Positions 47,000-55,589 of a stretch of 64,000 nt of DNA are shown piece by piece. The position numbers and the translations under genes are program-made. The notes beneath the pieces are model-generated. The model did not search any database and had not been told where the DNA came from. It was given only the letters and a program-made list of their open reading frames with translations. The stretch spans positions 1-64,000 of the forward strand of contig NZ_JADPKS010000003.1 in assembly GCF_023074175.1 (NCBI RefSeq), in the 5' to 3' direction. How positions within the stretch are numbered: position 1 is the stretch's first letter; each line of letters opens with the position of its first letter. The DNA comes from Bradyrhizobium sp. 139 (lineage in GTDB: Bacteria; Pseudomonadota; Alphaproteobacteria; Rhizobiales; Xanthobacteraceae).

Positions 47000-47581
47000 A
47001 TGAATGTAGTGCCCCGCGATCTCATGACCGAAATTGCCGTCTCGCCTGCCGATTTCCGCGGCGCCATGCGCCACCTCACCGGCGGCGTCAGTATCATCAC
47101 CGCCGGACGGGGCAAGGACGTCACGGGCATGACGGTCACGTCGGTGACGTCGCTGTCGGCCGAGCCGCCGACGCTGCTGGTCAGCATCAACCGCGATGCC
47201 TCCTCGTTCCCGCTGATCCGCCGCTACGGCGCCTTCGGCGTGAACATCCTCAACGCAGACCAGCTCGATATCGCCGAACGTTTTGCCGGCAAGGGCGGGC
47301 TGAAGGGCGCCGATCGTTTCGCCGGCACTCAATGGGTGACGGCCGTTTCGGGCGTTCCGCTGCTGGCCGGCGCGTTGTCGGCTTTCGATTGCGAGGTCGA
47401 GGAGATCATCGAGCGGCACTCGCATGCCATCGTCATCGGCCGTGTCAGGGATATCAAGAGCTCGACCCGCAACGCCGCGCTGGCCTATTGGCACGGCCGG
47501 TATGTGGCGGTCGATCAGGACGAAGACGCGGCCAGGCTCGCGGAGGTCAGCGTTCCCGCGCGCGGCCGGCGCGGCGTTTGA
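47000..47581 (+). CDS. Flavin reductase (FMN-binding split-barrel)
   Basis: This 193-residue protein has the flavin-reductase-like split-barrel: RGAMRHLTGGVSIITAGRGK, GMTVTSVTSLSAEPPTLLVS, NRDASSFPLIRRYGAFGVNI and ALAYWHGRYVAVD. This family (not classical SsuE) often supplies FMNH2 to SsuD-type monooxygenases. The position directly after the ssu genes on the same strand supports that partnership. ATG 47000 is preceded by GGGGAGCAT. Confidence 0.9.
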   Translation: MNVVPRDLMTEIAVSPADFRGAMRHLTGGVSIITAGRGKDVTGMTVTSVTSLSAEPPTLLVSINRDASSFPLIRRYGAFGVNILNADQLDIAERFAGKGGLKGADRFAGTQWVTAVSGVPLLAGALSAFDCEVEEIIERHSHAIVIGRVRDIKSSTRNAALAYWHGRYVAVDQDEDAARLAEVSVPARGRRGV

Positions 47582-47678
47582 TCGCCGCGGCCACCGGCCG
47601 CGCAGGCTGGCCTTTTCCCCTTCATCGCTCTAGAAGCGCTGCCTGGGCCTCCCGCCGGGACGGCAATGGAGCGGATTG

Positions 47679-47834
47679 ATGAAGCGTGTCGCGACCTGGG
47701 CCTTCTACGCCGTCGGCGCGCTCGCGATCGCCTATCTCGCGCTCTACGCCTATGCGATGTTCAGCGGCCAGCCGATCGTGCCGGGCGACCCCATCCACAT
47801 CTTCCGCAAGCCGGACGCGCCGAGTTATTCGTGA
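47679..47834 (+). CDS. Small single-span membrane protein
   Basis: This 51-residue protein has a hydrophobic segment (VATWAFYAVGALAIAYLALY) and a short hydrophilic tail (GQPIVPGDPIHIFRKPDAPS). ATG 47679 is preceded by GGAGCGG at a good distance. No family is recognised. It lies between the flavin reductase and a palindromic repeat. Support is the span with a plausible start and end. Confidence 0.6.
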   Translation: MKRVATWAFYAVGALAIAYLALYAYAMFSGQPIVPGDPIHIFRKPDAPSYS

Positions 47835-47848
47835 CGGCTCTCTCCGCA

Positions 47849-47934
47849 CGTCATGGCCGGGCTTGACCCGGCCATCCACGTGCAGCCACGCTTCGGGAGA
47901 GACGTGGATGCCCGGGTCAAGCCCGGGCATGACG
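47849..47934. repeat. Double-hairpin palindromic repeat, copy 2 (inverted)
   Basis: CGTCATGGCCGGGCTTGACC...GGCCATCCACG is followed by CGTGGATGCCCGGGTCAAGC...CCGGGCATGACG. The GGCC half comes first, so this copy is inverted relative to those at 19185 and 63203. It lies between the small membrane protein and the convergent M20 peptidase. Confidence 0.85.
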
Positions 47935-47950
47935 ACGGAGTGTGTGACGA

Positions 47951-49099
47951 TCACCCCCTCAAAATCGCCAGCGCCAGCGCCTGCGCGCGCGGCACCATGC
48001 TGTCGAGCTCGAGATATTCCTCCGGCGTATGCGCAAGCCCGCCGACCGGGCCGAGGCCGCAGATGGTTGGCGTGCCGACCTCGGCGGTGAAGCCGGAATC
48101 GGCGCAGCCGCCGGAAAACTCGCCCTGGAGCGTGGTGAGGCCGGCCTTCTTGGCGGCGGCCTGATAGCTCTCGAACAGCGCCTTCGAAGCCTCGCTCTGC
48201 ACCACCGGCACGAACTCGCCCTTGATGGTCAGCGTCGCGCTGGTGCCCGGCACGTAAGAGGTCGCAATGATTGTCTCTATCGCGGCCATGATCCTGGCGC
48301 GATCGGCCGGATCGACATAGCGCAGGTCGATCTGGCCTTCGGCTGAGGGCGCCGTGGTGTTGACGGACTGCCCGCCCGAGACCAGGCCGACATTCAACGT
48401 GATGCCCTTGTCGAGATCGGTCAGGGCGTGGATCTGCACGATCTTGTGCGCGAGTTCGCCGATCGCGCTGACGCCGGCGGCGAAATTGGCGCCGGAATGC
48501 GCGGCTTTGCCGGTGATGGCAAAGTGCATGAAGATGCCGCCCTTGCGGCCGGTGACGATGTTGCCGGTCGGGCGGCCCGGCTCGGAATTGAACACCGCGC
48601 GCGCGGCGCGTCCTTCGCGCTCGATCACCGGGCGCGAGGAAGGCGAGCCGATCTCCTCGTCCGAGGTGATCAACAGCTTGATCGGATGCGGGCTGCCGCC
48701 GAATTTGTGGAACGCGGTCGCAACGAAGATATTCATCACGACGCCGGACTTCATGTCGGCAACGCCAGGACCGTAGGCGCGCGTGCCCTGGATCGTAAAC
48801 GGACGCCGTCCGGCCTCGCCCTTGCCGAACACGGTGTCGCGATGCCCCATCAACAGCACCGGCTTCTCGTTGCTGCCGGGTTTTGCGACGTCGGCATGGA
48901 TCGCGTCGCCGAATGTGCCGTGGCTTTCGCGCCGGAATGGAATGCCGTGCTCGGAAAAATGCCGCTCGAACCGCGCGCCGACCGCATCAACGCCTTCCTT
49001 GTCATAGGATCCGGAATCGATGTTCACGACATCGCGCAGCAGATCGATCATCGCCTGCCGCTGCGATGCCAGCCAGTCCGTGATTTGAGCTTCAGACAT
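47951..49099 (-). CDS. M20 family metallopeptidase (carboxypeptidase G2-like)
   Basis: This 382-residue M20 hydrolase uses two zincs. ATG 49099 with GAGGGTGAAC upstream is preferred over a GTG two codons earlier. Motifs are LLMGHRDTVFGKGEAGRRPF (metal His/Asp), GPGVADMKSGVVMNIFVATA (bridging Asp), LLITSDEEIGSPSSRPVIER (Glu base and metal Glu), FNSEPGRPTGNIVTGRKG and the dimerisation domain KGGIFMHFAITGKAAHSGAN. A final metal His lies in GGLAHTPEEYLELDSM. Likely a glutamate-type carboxypeptidase or amidohydrolase; substrate unknown. No signal peptide. Confidence 0.92.
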   Translation of the reverse strand: MSEAQITDWLASQRQAMIDLLRDVVNIDSGSYDKEGVDAVGARFERHFSEHGIPFRRESHGTFGDAIHADVAKPGSNEKPVLLMGHRDTVFGKGEAGRRPFTIQGTRAYGPGVADMKSGVVMNIFVATAFHKFGGSPHPIKLLITSDEEIGSPSSRPVIEREGRAARAVFNSEPGRPTGNIVTGRKGGIFMHFAITGKAAHSGANFAAGVSAIGELAHKIVQIHALTDLDKGITLNVGLVSGGQSVNTTAPSAEGQIDLRYVDPADRARIMAAIETIIATSYVPGTSATLTIKGEFVPVVQSEASKALFESYQAAAKKAGLTTLQGEFSGGCADSGFTAEVGTPTICGLGPVGGLAHTPEEYLELDSMVPRAQALALAILRG

Positions 49100-49200
49100 G
49101 TTCACCCTCGTATGGTTCTCTGCGCGGTTATAGGGCGTTGTACGAGCGTGACCTAGTCGAAGAAAGCAGTGCGGCCCTGCGCCCAGTACTTTGTTCGACC

Positions 49201-49348
49201 GTCACCCTGAGGTGCTCGCCAAGCGGCGCAAATGCGCCGCTTGGCGAGCCTCGAAGGGCGACGGCCCGGCTGCATCGGTGGCCGTCCATCCTTCGAGGCT
49301 CGGCCTGCGCTGCATGCGCATCGCAGACCTCGCGCCTCAGGATGACGG
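49201..49348. repeat. CCTGAGG-type palindromic repeat
   Basis: GTCACCCTGAGG at the left pairs with CCTCAGGATGAC at the right. Inside, CGCCAAGCGGCGCA pairs exactly with TGCGCCGCTTGGCG (about 49217-49246). GAGCCTCGAAGGG pairs with CCTTCGAGGCTC. This nested element is a common Bradyrhizobium intergenic repeat. It lies between flbD and the M20 peptidase gene. Confidence 0.8.
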
Positions 49349-49370
49349 GGAGGGAATGCGCATGGCCGGC

Positions 49371-49403
49371 GGCAAAGAAAATGCCCGGAACCAGCCCGGG
49401 CAT
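49371..49403 (-). terminator. Rho-independent terminator after flbD
   Basis: Read on the minus strand, ATGCCCGG pairs with CCGGGCAT around a short loop, followed by TTTTCTTTG. It is 30 bases past the flbD stop at 49433, the right place to end the flagellar transcript. Confidence 0.75.
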
Positions 49404-49432
49404 TCGTATCCTCAACAATCGCGGGACGCCGC

Positions 49433-50818
49433 CTACGCCCCCACCATCGGCATGCGCGAATATTCGCCCGGAGTGCCGGCGGGGGTGATCGGGATGCCGC
49501 CGTCGGAATATTCGTTGAGCTTGTTGCGCAGCGTACGGATCGAGATTCCCAAAATGTTGGCGGCATGGGTCCGGTTGCCGAGGCAGTGCTTCAGTGTCTC
49601 CAGGATCAGGTCGCGTTCGACGTCGGCGACGGTGCGGCCGACCAGGGCGCGCGTCACCTGCTCGGCAGCGAACGTGGCATGCGCGACCGCGGGCGGGGTC
49701 TTGGCGAGGTCGAGGCGGTCGCCGTCCGGCGTGAGGATCGCGTCGACGCCGATCTCGTCGCCCTGCGCCATCAGCACCGCGCGATGCATGGTGTTTTCGA
49801 GCTCGCGAACGTTGCCCTGCCAGCGGTTGGCGGAGAGCACGCGGCCGGCTTCGGCCGAGACCGGACGCAGCGGCACGCCGTTGGCCTCGGCATATTTCTT
49901 CGCGAAGTGCTGGGCGAGCTCGAGAATGTCGGCAGGACGCTCGCGTAGCGGCGGGATTTTCAGGTTCACGACGTTGAGGCGGAACAGCAAATCTTCGCGG
50001 AACGAGCCTTCGCGCACGGCTTCCGCCAAATTGCGGTTCGAGGTCGCGATGATGCGGATGTCGACCGGGACCGGCTTGGTGCCGCCGACGCGGTCGATGA
50101 CGCGCTCCTGGATCGCGCGGAGCAGCTTCGATTGCAGGCGGACGTCCATCTCCGAGATTTCGTCGAGCAGCAGCGTTCCGCCGGTCGCTTCCTCGAACTT
50201 GCCGATGCGGCGGGCGATCGCTCCGGTGAAGGCGCCCTTCTCGTGGCCGAACAGCTCGGACTCCAGCAGGTGCTCGGGGATTGCGGCGCAGTTGATCGAG
50301 ATGAAGGGACGTTTTGCACGCGCCGAGCGCGTATGGACGTAACGCGCCAGCACTTCCTTGCCGGTGCCGGATTCGCCGGTGATCATCACCGAGGCGTCCG
50401 AGCCCGCGATCTGCTGCGCGAGCTTGATCACCTTCGCCATCGCCTCGTCGCGATAGACCAGTTCGCGGGAATCGTTGGCGACCGCGGCGAGCACGGCCGC
50501 GATCAGCTCCGGGTCCGGCGGCAGCGGGATGTATTCCTTGGCGCCGGCATGGATCGCGGCGACCGCAGCGCGGGCGTCATTGGTGATGCCGCAGGCGATG
50601 ATCGGAGCGTGGATGTGCTCGGCTTCGAGCCGCATCACGAGGTCGCGGATGTCGAGGGCGACGTCGACCAGCAGGAGGTCGGCGCCCTTGCCGCCGCGCA
50701 GCACGCGCATCGCCTGGTCGTGATCCTCGGCGTGGGTCACGGTGGCGCCGTTCTCCATCGCGATCTTGGTGGCGGTGGTGAGCTGGCCCTTCAATGTGCC
50801 AACGATGAGAAGCCGCAT
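49433..50818 (-). CDS. flbD: Sigma-54-dependent flagellar regulator FlbD
   Basis: This 461-residue regulator has a degenerate receiver domain, an AAA+ domain and a Fis-type HTH. The AAA+ domain shows Walker A GESGTGKE (about 155-162), the sigma-54 contact loop GAFTGA, and Walker B GTLLLDEISEMDV. The C-terminal DNA-binding part has GNRTHAANILGISIRTLRNK. FlbD controls late flagellar genes. It is the last gene of the minus-strand flagellar block and has a terminator after it. The receiver has LLLVDVALDI, so the usual Asp is present in altered surroundings. Confidence 0.92.
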   Translation of the reverse strand: MRLLIVGTLKGQLTTATKIAMENGATVTHAEDHDQAMRVLRGGKGADLLLVDVALDIRDLVMRLEAEHIHAPIIACGITNDARAAVAAIHAGAKEYIPLPPDPELIAAVLAAVANDSRELVYRDEAMAKVIKLAQQIAGSDASVMITGESGTGKEVLARYVHTRSARAKRPFISINCAAIPEHLLESELFGHEKGAFTGAIARRIGKFEEATGGTLLLDEISEMDVRLQSKLLRAIQERVIDRVGGTKPVPVDIRIIATSNRNLAEAVREGSFREDLLFRLNVVNLKIPPLRERPADILELAQHFAKKYAEANGVPLRPVSAEAGRVLSANRWQGNVRELENTMHRAVLMAQGDEIGVDAILTPDGDRLDLAKTPPAVAHATFAAEQVTRALVGRTVADVERDLILETLKHCLGNRTHAANILGISIRTLRNKLNEYSDGGIPITPAGTPGEYSRMPMVGA

Positions 50819-50870
50819 GTCAGTCTCCTGTCCGTCTGGTCGCGCTGCCGCGCATCATTCGCTTATTTGG

Positions 50871-51221
50871 CTAGCTGCGTTCAGCCTTGATGATTTCGGT
50901 CATGGTCACGCCGAGCTTGTCCTCGACCAGGACGACTTCGCCGCGGGCGACCAGCTTGTTGTTGACGTAGATGTCGATGGCCTCGCCCACGCGGCGGTCG
51001 AGCTCGAGCACGGTGCCGGGCCCGAGCTTCAACAGCTCGCTGACGTCCATCTTGGAGCGGCCGAGCACGGCCGAGACCTGCACCGGAACGTCGAACACGG
51101 CCTCGAGGTCGGCGGCGGCGCGCGCCGCGTATTCGTCCTCGTTGTAGCCGACGTCGGTGCCGGCAGGCGGCATCGGGCCGTTGAGATCGGGCAGCGGGAC
51201 CTGTCCGTCGATGTCGCTCAT
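50871..51221 (-). CDS. fliN: Flagellar motor switch protein FliN
   Basis: This 116-residue C-ring protein starts at ATG 51221. The SpoA/FliN domain is VFDVPVQVSAVLGRSKMDVS, ELLKLGPGTVLELDRRVGEA and VEDKLGVTMTEI. The N-terminal ~30 residues are a short acidic/Pro-rich extension. It lies two bases after the fliH stop and 52 before flbD. FliN works with FliG and FliM in the motor switch; fliM is not in this window. The longer open frame upstream is in fliH and is not real. Confidence 0.95.
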   Translation of the reverse strand: MSDIDGQVPLPDLNGPMPPAGTDVGYNEDEYAARAAADLEAVFDVPVQVSAVLGRSKMDVSELLKLGPGTVLELDRRVGEAIDIYVNNKLVARGEVVLVEDKLGVTMTEIIKAERS

Positions 51222-51223
51222 GG

Positions 51224-51847
51224 TTAGCTCCCCCTGCGGGACGCGATGTAGCGTCCGACCATTTCGTCGATCTTGGCCGCGATGGCGCCGCGTTCCAGCA
51301 CCACGCCGCCATCGGCCCATTCGATCCGGCAGTCGCCGGTGACAATTTCGGGCTCGGCCAGGATCACCAGCCGACCCTCGAAGCCGCTCTGCTTGGCGAG
51401 TCGCTCGATCTTCTCGCGCGCGCTGTCGTAGAGCGCGTCGTTGATGCGGACGACGAGATGCGGCGTGGCGACCAGATGCGAGAAGCAGTCCTTGACCAGC
51501 GCCATGATCTCGCCGAGCGGTTCGGCGGCGACCAGATCGGCGCACAGCTTGCGCGCCACCGCCACCGCGACGTCGACCGCTTCGGTCTCCATCCTGGACT
51601 CGATGTTGCCGATGCCGGAGGCGATGCTCCGGATCGCGATGTTGATCTCTTCCATGGCAAGCGCGACGCGGCGGTCGCTCTCGGCCCTGGCTTCGCGCTG
51701 GCCGGCGGCAAAGCCGTCCTGATAGGCGCGCGCCTCGGCTTCCGCGACCTTCTGGGCGATCTCCGCTGTGGTCGCAGCCTTCTCGCGCGTCGTCCGCTCC
51801 GGCGCCGCGAAGTCGGTGTCGAACAGGAATTTTGCCGGAGCGCCCAT
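51224..51847 (-). CDS. fliH: Flagellar assembly protein FliH
   Basis: This 207-residue protein starts at ATG 51847, overlapping the fliG stop by one base (TGATG). A coiled-coil region rich in Ala/Glu follows (AEIAQKVAEAEARAYQDGFA, with the AxxxG-like spacing of FliH). The C-terminal FliH domain has VAVARKLCADLVAAEPLGEI, FSHLVATPHLVVRINDALYD and RIEWADGGVVLERGAIAAKI. FliH regulates the export ATPase FliI. The length fits alphaproteobacterial FliH. The longer open frame upstream is fliG in another frame. Confidence 0.9.
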   Translation of the reverse strand: MGAPAKFLFDTDFAAPERTTREKAATTAEIAQKVAEAEARAYQDGFAAGQREARAESDRRVALAMEEINIAIRSIASGIGNIESRMETEAVDVAVAVARKLCADLVAAEPLGEIMALVKDCFSHLVATPHLVVRINDALYDSAREKIERLAKQSGFEGRLVILAEPEIVTGDCRIEWADGGVVLERGAIAAKIDEMVGRYIASRRGS

Positions 51848-52938
51848 CAATACACCAGTTCGTCGTCGGCACGGTTCTTGGTCAGCATGATCTCGCCCTT
51901 GGCGGCGAGGTCTTTTGCGAGGTTGACGAGCAGCGCCTGGGCCTCGTCGACGTCGCGCAGGCGCACGGGTCCCATTGCCGCCATGTCGTCCTGGAGCATC
52001 TTGGCCGCGCGCGAGGACATGTTGCCGAAGAAGAAGTTGCGGACATCCTCGTTGGCGCTCTTGAGCGCGACGCCGAGCTTGTCCTTGTCGACATTGCGCA
52101 TCAACGTCTGGGCAGAGCCGGCATCGAGCTTCACGAGGTCGTCGAAGGTGAACATCAGCGCCTTGATGCGCTCGGCCGATTCGCGGTTGTCTTCTTCCAG
52201 CGAGGTGATGAAGCGGGTTTCGGTCTGGCGGTCGAAATTGTTGAAGATCTCCGCCATCACCTCGTGGGCGTCGCGGCGGCGGGTCTGCGACAGGTTGGAC
52301 ATGAATTCGGTGCGCAGCGTCTTCTCGACGCTCTCGATCACCTCCTTCTGAACCGCCTCCATCTTCAGCATGCGGTTGACGACGTCGAGCGCGAGTTCCT
52401 CGGGGAAGATTCCGAGCACGCGTGCGGCGTGTTCCGGCTTCAGCTTCGACAGCACGACCGCGATGGTCTGCGGATATTCGTTCTTGAGATAGTTCGCGAG
52501 CACCTCTTCCTGCACGTTCGAGAGCTTCTCCCACATGTTGCGGCCGGCGGGTCCGCGGATCTCGTCCATGATGCCGTTGACGCGCTCGGGCGCCAAATAT
52601 TGCTGGAGCAGCCGCTCGGTGGCGTCGAAATTGCCCATCAGGGCGCCCGAGGCCGACATGCGCGAGACGAATTCGAGCAGCATGTCCTCCACCGTGTCGA
52701 CCTCGACCGTGCCGAGCGTCGACATCTCCAGCGAAAGCTGGCGGACCTCGTCATCGTCGAGCAGCGACCAGATCTTGCCGCCGTATTGCTCGCCGAGCGC
52801 CAGCATCAGGATCGCGGCGCGCTTCGGCCCCGCCACCGCTTCCACCTTGGCGCCGCCACGGCTGCCGGCACGCTGACCGAGCGTGGAGATCACGCTGGTG
52901 ATGTCGTTGGAGTTGGCGTTTTGCAAGTTACCGGCCAT
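51847..52938 (-). CDS. fliG: Flagellar motor switch protein FliG
   Basis: FliG is the torque-generating rotor protein of the C-ring. The 363-residue product has [20 protein letters not shown], a middle domain with [20 protein letters not shown] (the usual EHPQT box reads EYPQT), and the C-terminal charged domain [20 protein letters not shown] to [19 protein letters not shown]. Its charged residues meet the stator. It starts 18 bases after fliF and its stop overlaps the fliH start. Confidence 0.95.
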   Translation of the reverse strand: MAGNLQNANSNDITSVISTLGQRAGSRGGAKVEAVAGPKRAAILMLALGEQYGGKIWSLLDDDEVRQLSLEMSTLGTVEVDTVEDMLLEFVSRMSASGALMGNFDATERLLQQYLAPERVNGIMDEIRGPAGRNMWEKLSNVQEEVLANYLKNEYPQTIAVVLSKLKPEHAARVLGIFPEELALDVVNRMLKMEAVQKEVIESVEKTLRTEFMSNLSQTRRRDAHEVMAEIFNNFDRQTETRFITSLEEDNRESAERIKALMFTFDDLVKLDAGSAQTLMRNVDKDKLGVALKSANEDVRNFFFGNMSSRAAKMLQDDMAAMGPVRLRDVDEAQALLVNLAKDLAAKGEIMLTKNRADDELVY

Positions 52939-52956
52939 GTCAGATCTCGTCTCGAA

Positions 52957-54567
52957 TCATTTCGCGGGTTCGGTCAGCCACTGACGGATGATGGCGACGG
53001 TTTCGTTGGGGTTGCGCTCGGCGAGCTCGCCGACGCGGTGAACGGACTGGGCATGGACCTGGCCCTGGATAGTGGCGACGTCGATCGCGCTCGGCGCGCC
53101 GCTCGGCAGGAGCGGCTGACCGCTGGCCGGCGCCTCGTCCGAGGCGGCGGGGCCGGTCAGGACGCCGGAGATGGCGGCGGCGACTTCGTCGGAAGCCAGG
53201 ATGCGCTTGACCAGCGGGCGGATCACCATGAACAGCACGACCAGGCCGAGCAGCATCATCATGCCGAGCTCGACGAAGTACATGACGTCGTCCTTGGTGA
53301 ACTGGAGCATGCTGAGGAAGCCTGAGGGCTCGCTGATCGGGGCGGTGGAGGGCGCATCGGCAAAGCGGAGGTTGACGACCTCGACCTGATCGCCGCGCTT
53401 CTGGTCGAAGCCGATCGCCGAGCGCACCAGGGTGGCGATGCGGTCGAGCTGCTCCTTGGTGCGGTCCTGGTAAGCCTGCTCGCCCTTTTCGTTCTTGGAA
53501 TAGATGCCGTCGACCAGCACCGCGACCGAGATGCGGTTGACCCGGCCGGCCTCGGTCACCTCGGTCTTGGTGGTGCGGGAGATCTCGTAATTGTTGGTCT
53601 CTTCGGTCTTCTTGCTCTGGTCCTTCGCCGTCTGACCGCTGTTCTGCTGGTTGCCGGGCAGCTCGTTATTGACCGTGACCTGGCCGTTGTTGTCGGCGGT
53701 CATGCTCTGTTCTTCGCGGGTCTGGCTCGAGCGCAGCACGCGGCCCTCGGGATCGAACTTGTCCGAGGTCTGGGTGACCTTGTTGAAGTCGAAATCGGCC
53801 GAAAGCTGCACGCGGGCGCGGCCCGAGCCGACCACGGAGGAGACGATGTCCTCGACCTGCTTGCGCATCCGCTTCTCGAAGGCGGTGCGGCGCTCGTCGC
53901 CGATCTGCTGGTCCGGATCGGTCTGGGCGCCGTCCGCGAGCAGCTGGCCGGCCTCGTCCACGATCGAGACCCGCTGCGGCTTCAACCCGTTGACGGCGGA
54001 GGCGACGAGGTGGCGGATGGCGCGGATCTGCTGGGCCTCGAGCGCGCCGCGGACCCGAACCACGATCGAGGCCGACGGCTCCGGCGCCTCGCGCGAGAAC
54101 AGCGGGCGCTCGGGCAGCACGAGGTGGACGCGGGCGGCCTGGATGCGGTCGATGGCGCGGATGGTGCGGGCAAGCTCGCCTTCGAGCGCGCGGAGATGAT
54201 TGATGTTCTGGACGAAAGAGGTGGTGCCGAGCGCGTCCGACTTGTCGAACACCTCGTAGCCGACGCCGCCGCCCTTGGGCAGGCCGCCCTCGGCGAGCTT
54301 CATCCGCAGGCGGGTGACCTTGTCCTTAGGCACCATGATGATGGTGCCCTCGTTGCGCAGCTCGAACTGGATACCCTGGCGCTCCAGGTCCTTGATGATG
54401 CCGGAGGAGTCCTCGACGCTGAGGTCGGTGAACAGCGTCGTCATCTGCGGCGTGGTGACGCGCATGATGACGAACGCGAAGAAGCCGACGAGCGCGGCGG
54501 TGACCGCGATCATCGCCCCGAACCGGGCGGCGCCGATACCTTTTAGAAAGTCCGCAAGACCTTGCAA
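52957..54567 (-). CDS. fliF: Flagellar MS-ring protein FliF
   Basis: FliF forms the MS ring in the inner membrane. The 536-residue protein has two spans: GAMIAVTAALVGFFAFVIMR near the N-terminus and YFVELGMMMLLGLVVLFMVI near residue 425. Between them are the ring-building motifs RMKLAEGGLPKGGGVGYEVF, FVQNINHLRALEGELARTIR and ARVHLVLPERPLFSREAPEP. The C-terminal tail NPNETVAIIRQWLTEP binds FliG. The start is a TTG at 54567 (QGLADFLKG); no ATG precedes in frame. A CtrA-like site lies about 80-95 bases upstream. Confidence 0.93.
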   Translation of the reverse strand: MQGLADFLKGIGAARFGAMIAVTAALVGFFAFVIMRVTTPQMTTLFTDLSVEDSSGIIKDLERQGIQFELRNEGTIIMVPKDKVTRLRMKLAEGGLPKGGGVGYEVFDKSDALGTTSFVQNINHLRALEGELARTIRAIDRIQAARVHLVLPERPLFSREAPEPSASIVVRVRGALEAQQIRAIRHLVASAVNGLKPQRVSIVDEAGQLLADGAQTDPDQQIGDERRTAFEKRMRKQVEDIVSSVVGSGRARVQLSADFDFNKVTQTSDKFDPEGRVLRSSQTREEQSMTADNNGQVTVNNELPGNQQNSGQTAKDQSKKTEETNNYEISRTTKTEVTEAGRVNRISVAVLVDGIYSKNEKGEQAYQDRTKEQLDRIATLVRSAIGFDQKRGDQVEVVNLRFADAPSTAPISEPSGFLSMLQFTKDDVMYFVELGMMMLLGLVVLFMVIRPLVKRILASDEVAAAISGVLTGPAASDEAPASGQPLLPSGAPSAIDVATIQGQVHAQSVHRVGELAERNPNETVAIIRQWLTEPAK

Positions 54568-54648
54568 GCAACCGCCCCAGAAGATTCGGCTGCTTTCCCT
54601 GGAAAGGCCGACTGGGCAATTATTGCCTAGGGGATGGTTTCGATATGG

Positions 54649-54662
54649 TTAACGAAGGTTAA
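54649..54662 (-). promoter_or_regulatory. CtrA-like binding site upstream of fliF
   Basis: On the minus strand this reads TTAACCTTCGTTAACCAT, two TTAA boxes separated by six bases with the right one continuing as TTAACCAT, the CtrA half-site. The classic full site has seven bases between, so the spacing is one short. It lies 82-95 bases before the fliF start. Finding sciP, which encodes a CtrA inhibitor, next door makes CtrA control plausible. Confidence 0.5.
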
Positions 54663-54700
54663 GAGCTGGGACAAAAGTCGCGCTAAAAACGAACATGAAA

Positions 54701-54731
54701 AAAATCGGCCTCGCAGGGCGAGGCCGATTTT
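54701..54731 (-). terminator. Rho-independent terminator after sciP
   Basis: Read on the minus strand, AAAATCGGCCTCG pairs with CGAGGCCGATTTT around CCCTG, and the T-run continues TTTTTTTC. This is a strong intrinsic stop 29 bases past the sciP stop. It separates sciP from fliF on the same strand. Confidence 0.9.
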
Positions 54732-54759
54732 CGTCAAAAGCCGCAGATTTCCGGATCGC

Positions 54760-55035
54760 TTACTGGCGATATTGCTGAATGCGGGTGGTGCGAAGCCCCG
54801 CCAGACCATGCTGGTCAATGGAAAACTGCCAGGAAAGGAACTCGTCGACCGTCAGAGTGTAACGGCTGCAGGCCTCCTCGAGGGACAGGAGTCCGCCGCG
54901 GACGGCGGCGACGACTTCGGCCTTGCGGCGGATGACCCAGCGTTTGGTGCCGGGTGCGGGCAGATCGGCGATCGTCAGCGGACTGCCGTCCGGCCCGATG
55001 ACGTATTTTACCCTCGGGCGATGGGGTTCTGTCAT
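54760..55035 (-). CDS. sciP: CtrA inhibitor SciP (DUF1153 protein)
   Basis: This 91-residue protein starts at ATG 55035. It is the DUF1153/SciP family: YVIGPDGSPLTIADLPAPGT, KRWVIRRKAEVVAAVRGGLL, SLEEACSRYTLTVDEFLSWQ and DQHGLAGLRTTRIQQYRQ. In Caulobacter, SciP binds CtrA on promoters and blocks their activation in the swarmer cell, linking flagellar and cell-cycle genes. The helix-turn-helix-like part is SLEEACSRYTLTVDEF. It has its own terminator, so it is separate from the fliF transcript. A near-CtrA site lies upstream. Confidence 0.93.
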   Translation of the reverse strand: MTEPHRPRVKYVIGPDGSPLTIADLPAPGTKRWVIRRKAEVVAAVRGGLLSLEEACSRYTLTVDEFLSWQFSIDQHGLAGLRTTRIQQYRQ

Positions 55036-55589
55036 GGCGTACTCACAAACTCTCAACCACTGAACTCACTGAGTAACCCTACGCGTGGCGGCTTAAAAAT
55101 CCGCTAAGCCTAAGGCTTCAATACAATTCTCGTTGAAAATGGCTGGAACGCGAGCGTCCCGGCCGGCGGAACGGTCGCGTCCGGGCCGGTCCAGGGGACC
55201 TTCGTAAATACTTTACCTGATGAACGAGCGCGTTAAGACGGCGCGCGAGCCCCAGGCGGATCGCATCGGCCTTGGCACGGAAGAAGGAGCCGACAATCCC
55301 CCGTTCACGAGCGCAACTCATCCGCCGCGCTGACGTTCTTTTTTATCACCCGCTGGCCGACCAGATCGGAGACAGCGGGATCGCGTCCACTGTGAGATGC
55401 GGCGCGTGGGTTGACGCCAAGAATTGCTGTGAGCGTTCCTGGCAATTGGCGTAGGCACACTGCACGCGCGCTCGATCTGATGCATCTTCTCCTTCTCCGC
55501 GCTGTCCGGCCCCGGTCCACCGGCTCGGCGCAAAGGGAACTTCCGCCCCGCACGCCAATTGGAAGCGGAGCAGGTCGTGGAGAGGATCA
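55036..55589. other. Intergenic region before the nucleotidyltransferase gene
   Basis: These 554 bases hold no supported gene. The left end contains a CtrA-like site (listed separately). Open frames on both strands lack ribosome sites and family features. This marks the left edge of the non-flagellar insert between sciP and flgD. Confidence 0.5.
55093..55107. promoter_or_regulatory. CtrA-like site upstream of sciP
   Basis: TTAAAAATCCGCTAA fits TTAA-N7-(T/C)TAA with one mismatch in the right box, the correct seven-base spacing of a CtrA site. It is 58-72 bases before the sciP start. In Caulobacter sciP itself is activated by CtrA, so a site here would be expected; the match alone is weak. Confidence 0.4.

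Noticed and set aside
54567..54590. GG-N10-GC (sigma-54-like) signal at the fliF start
   Set aside because: It overlaps the TTG start codon itself, so it cannot be the fliF promoter, and its other positions fit poorly.
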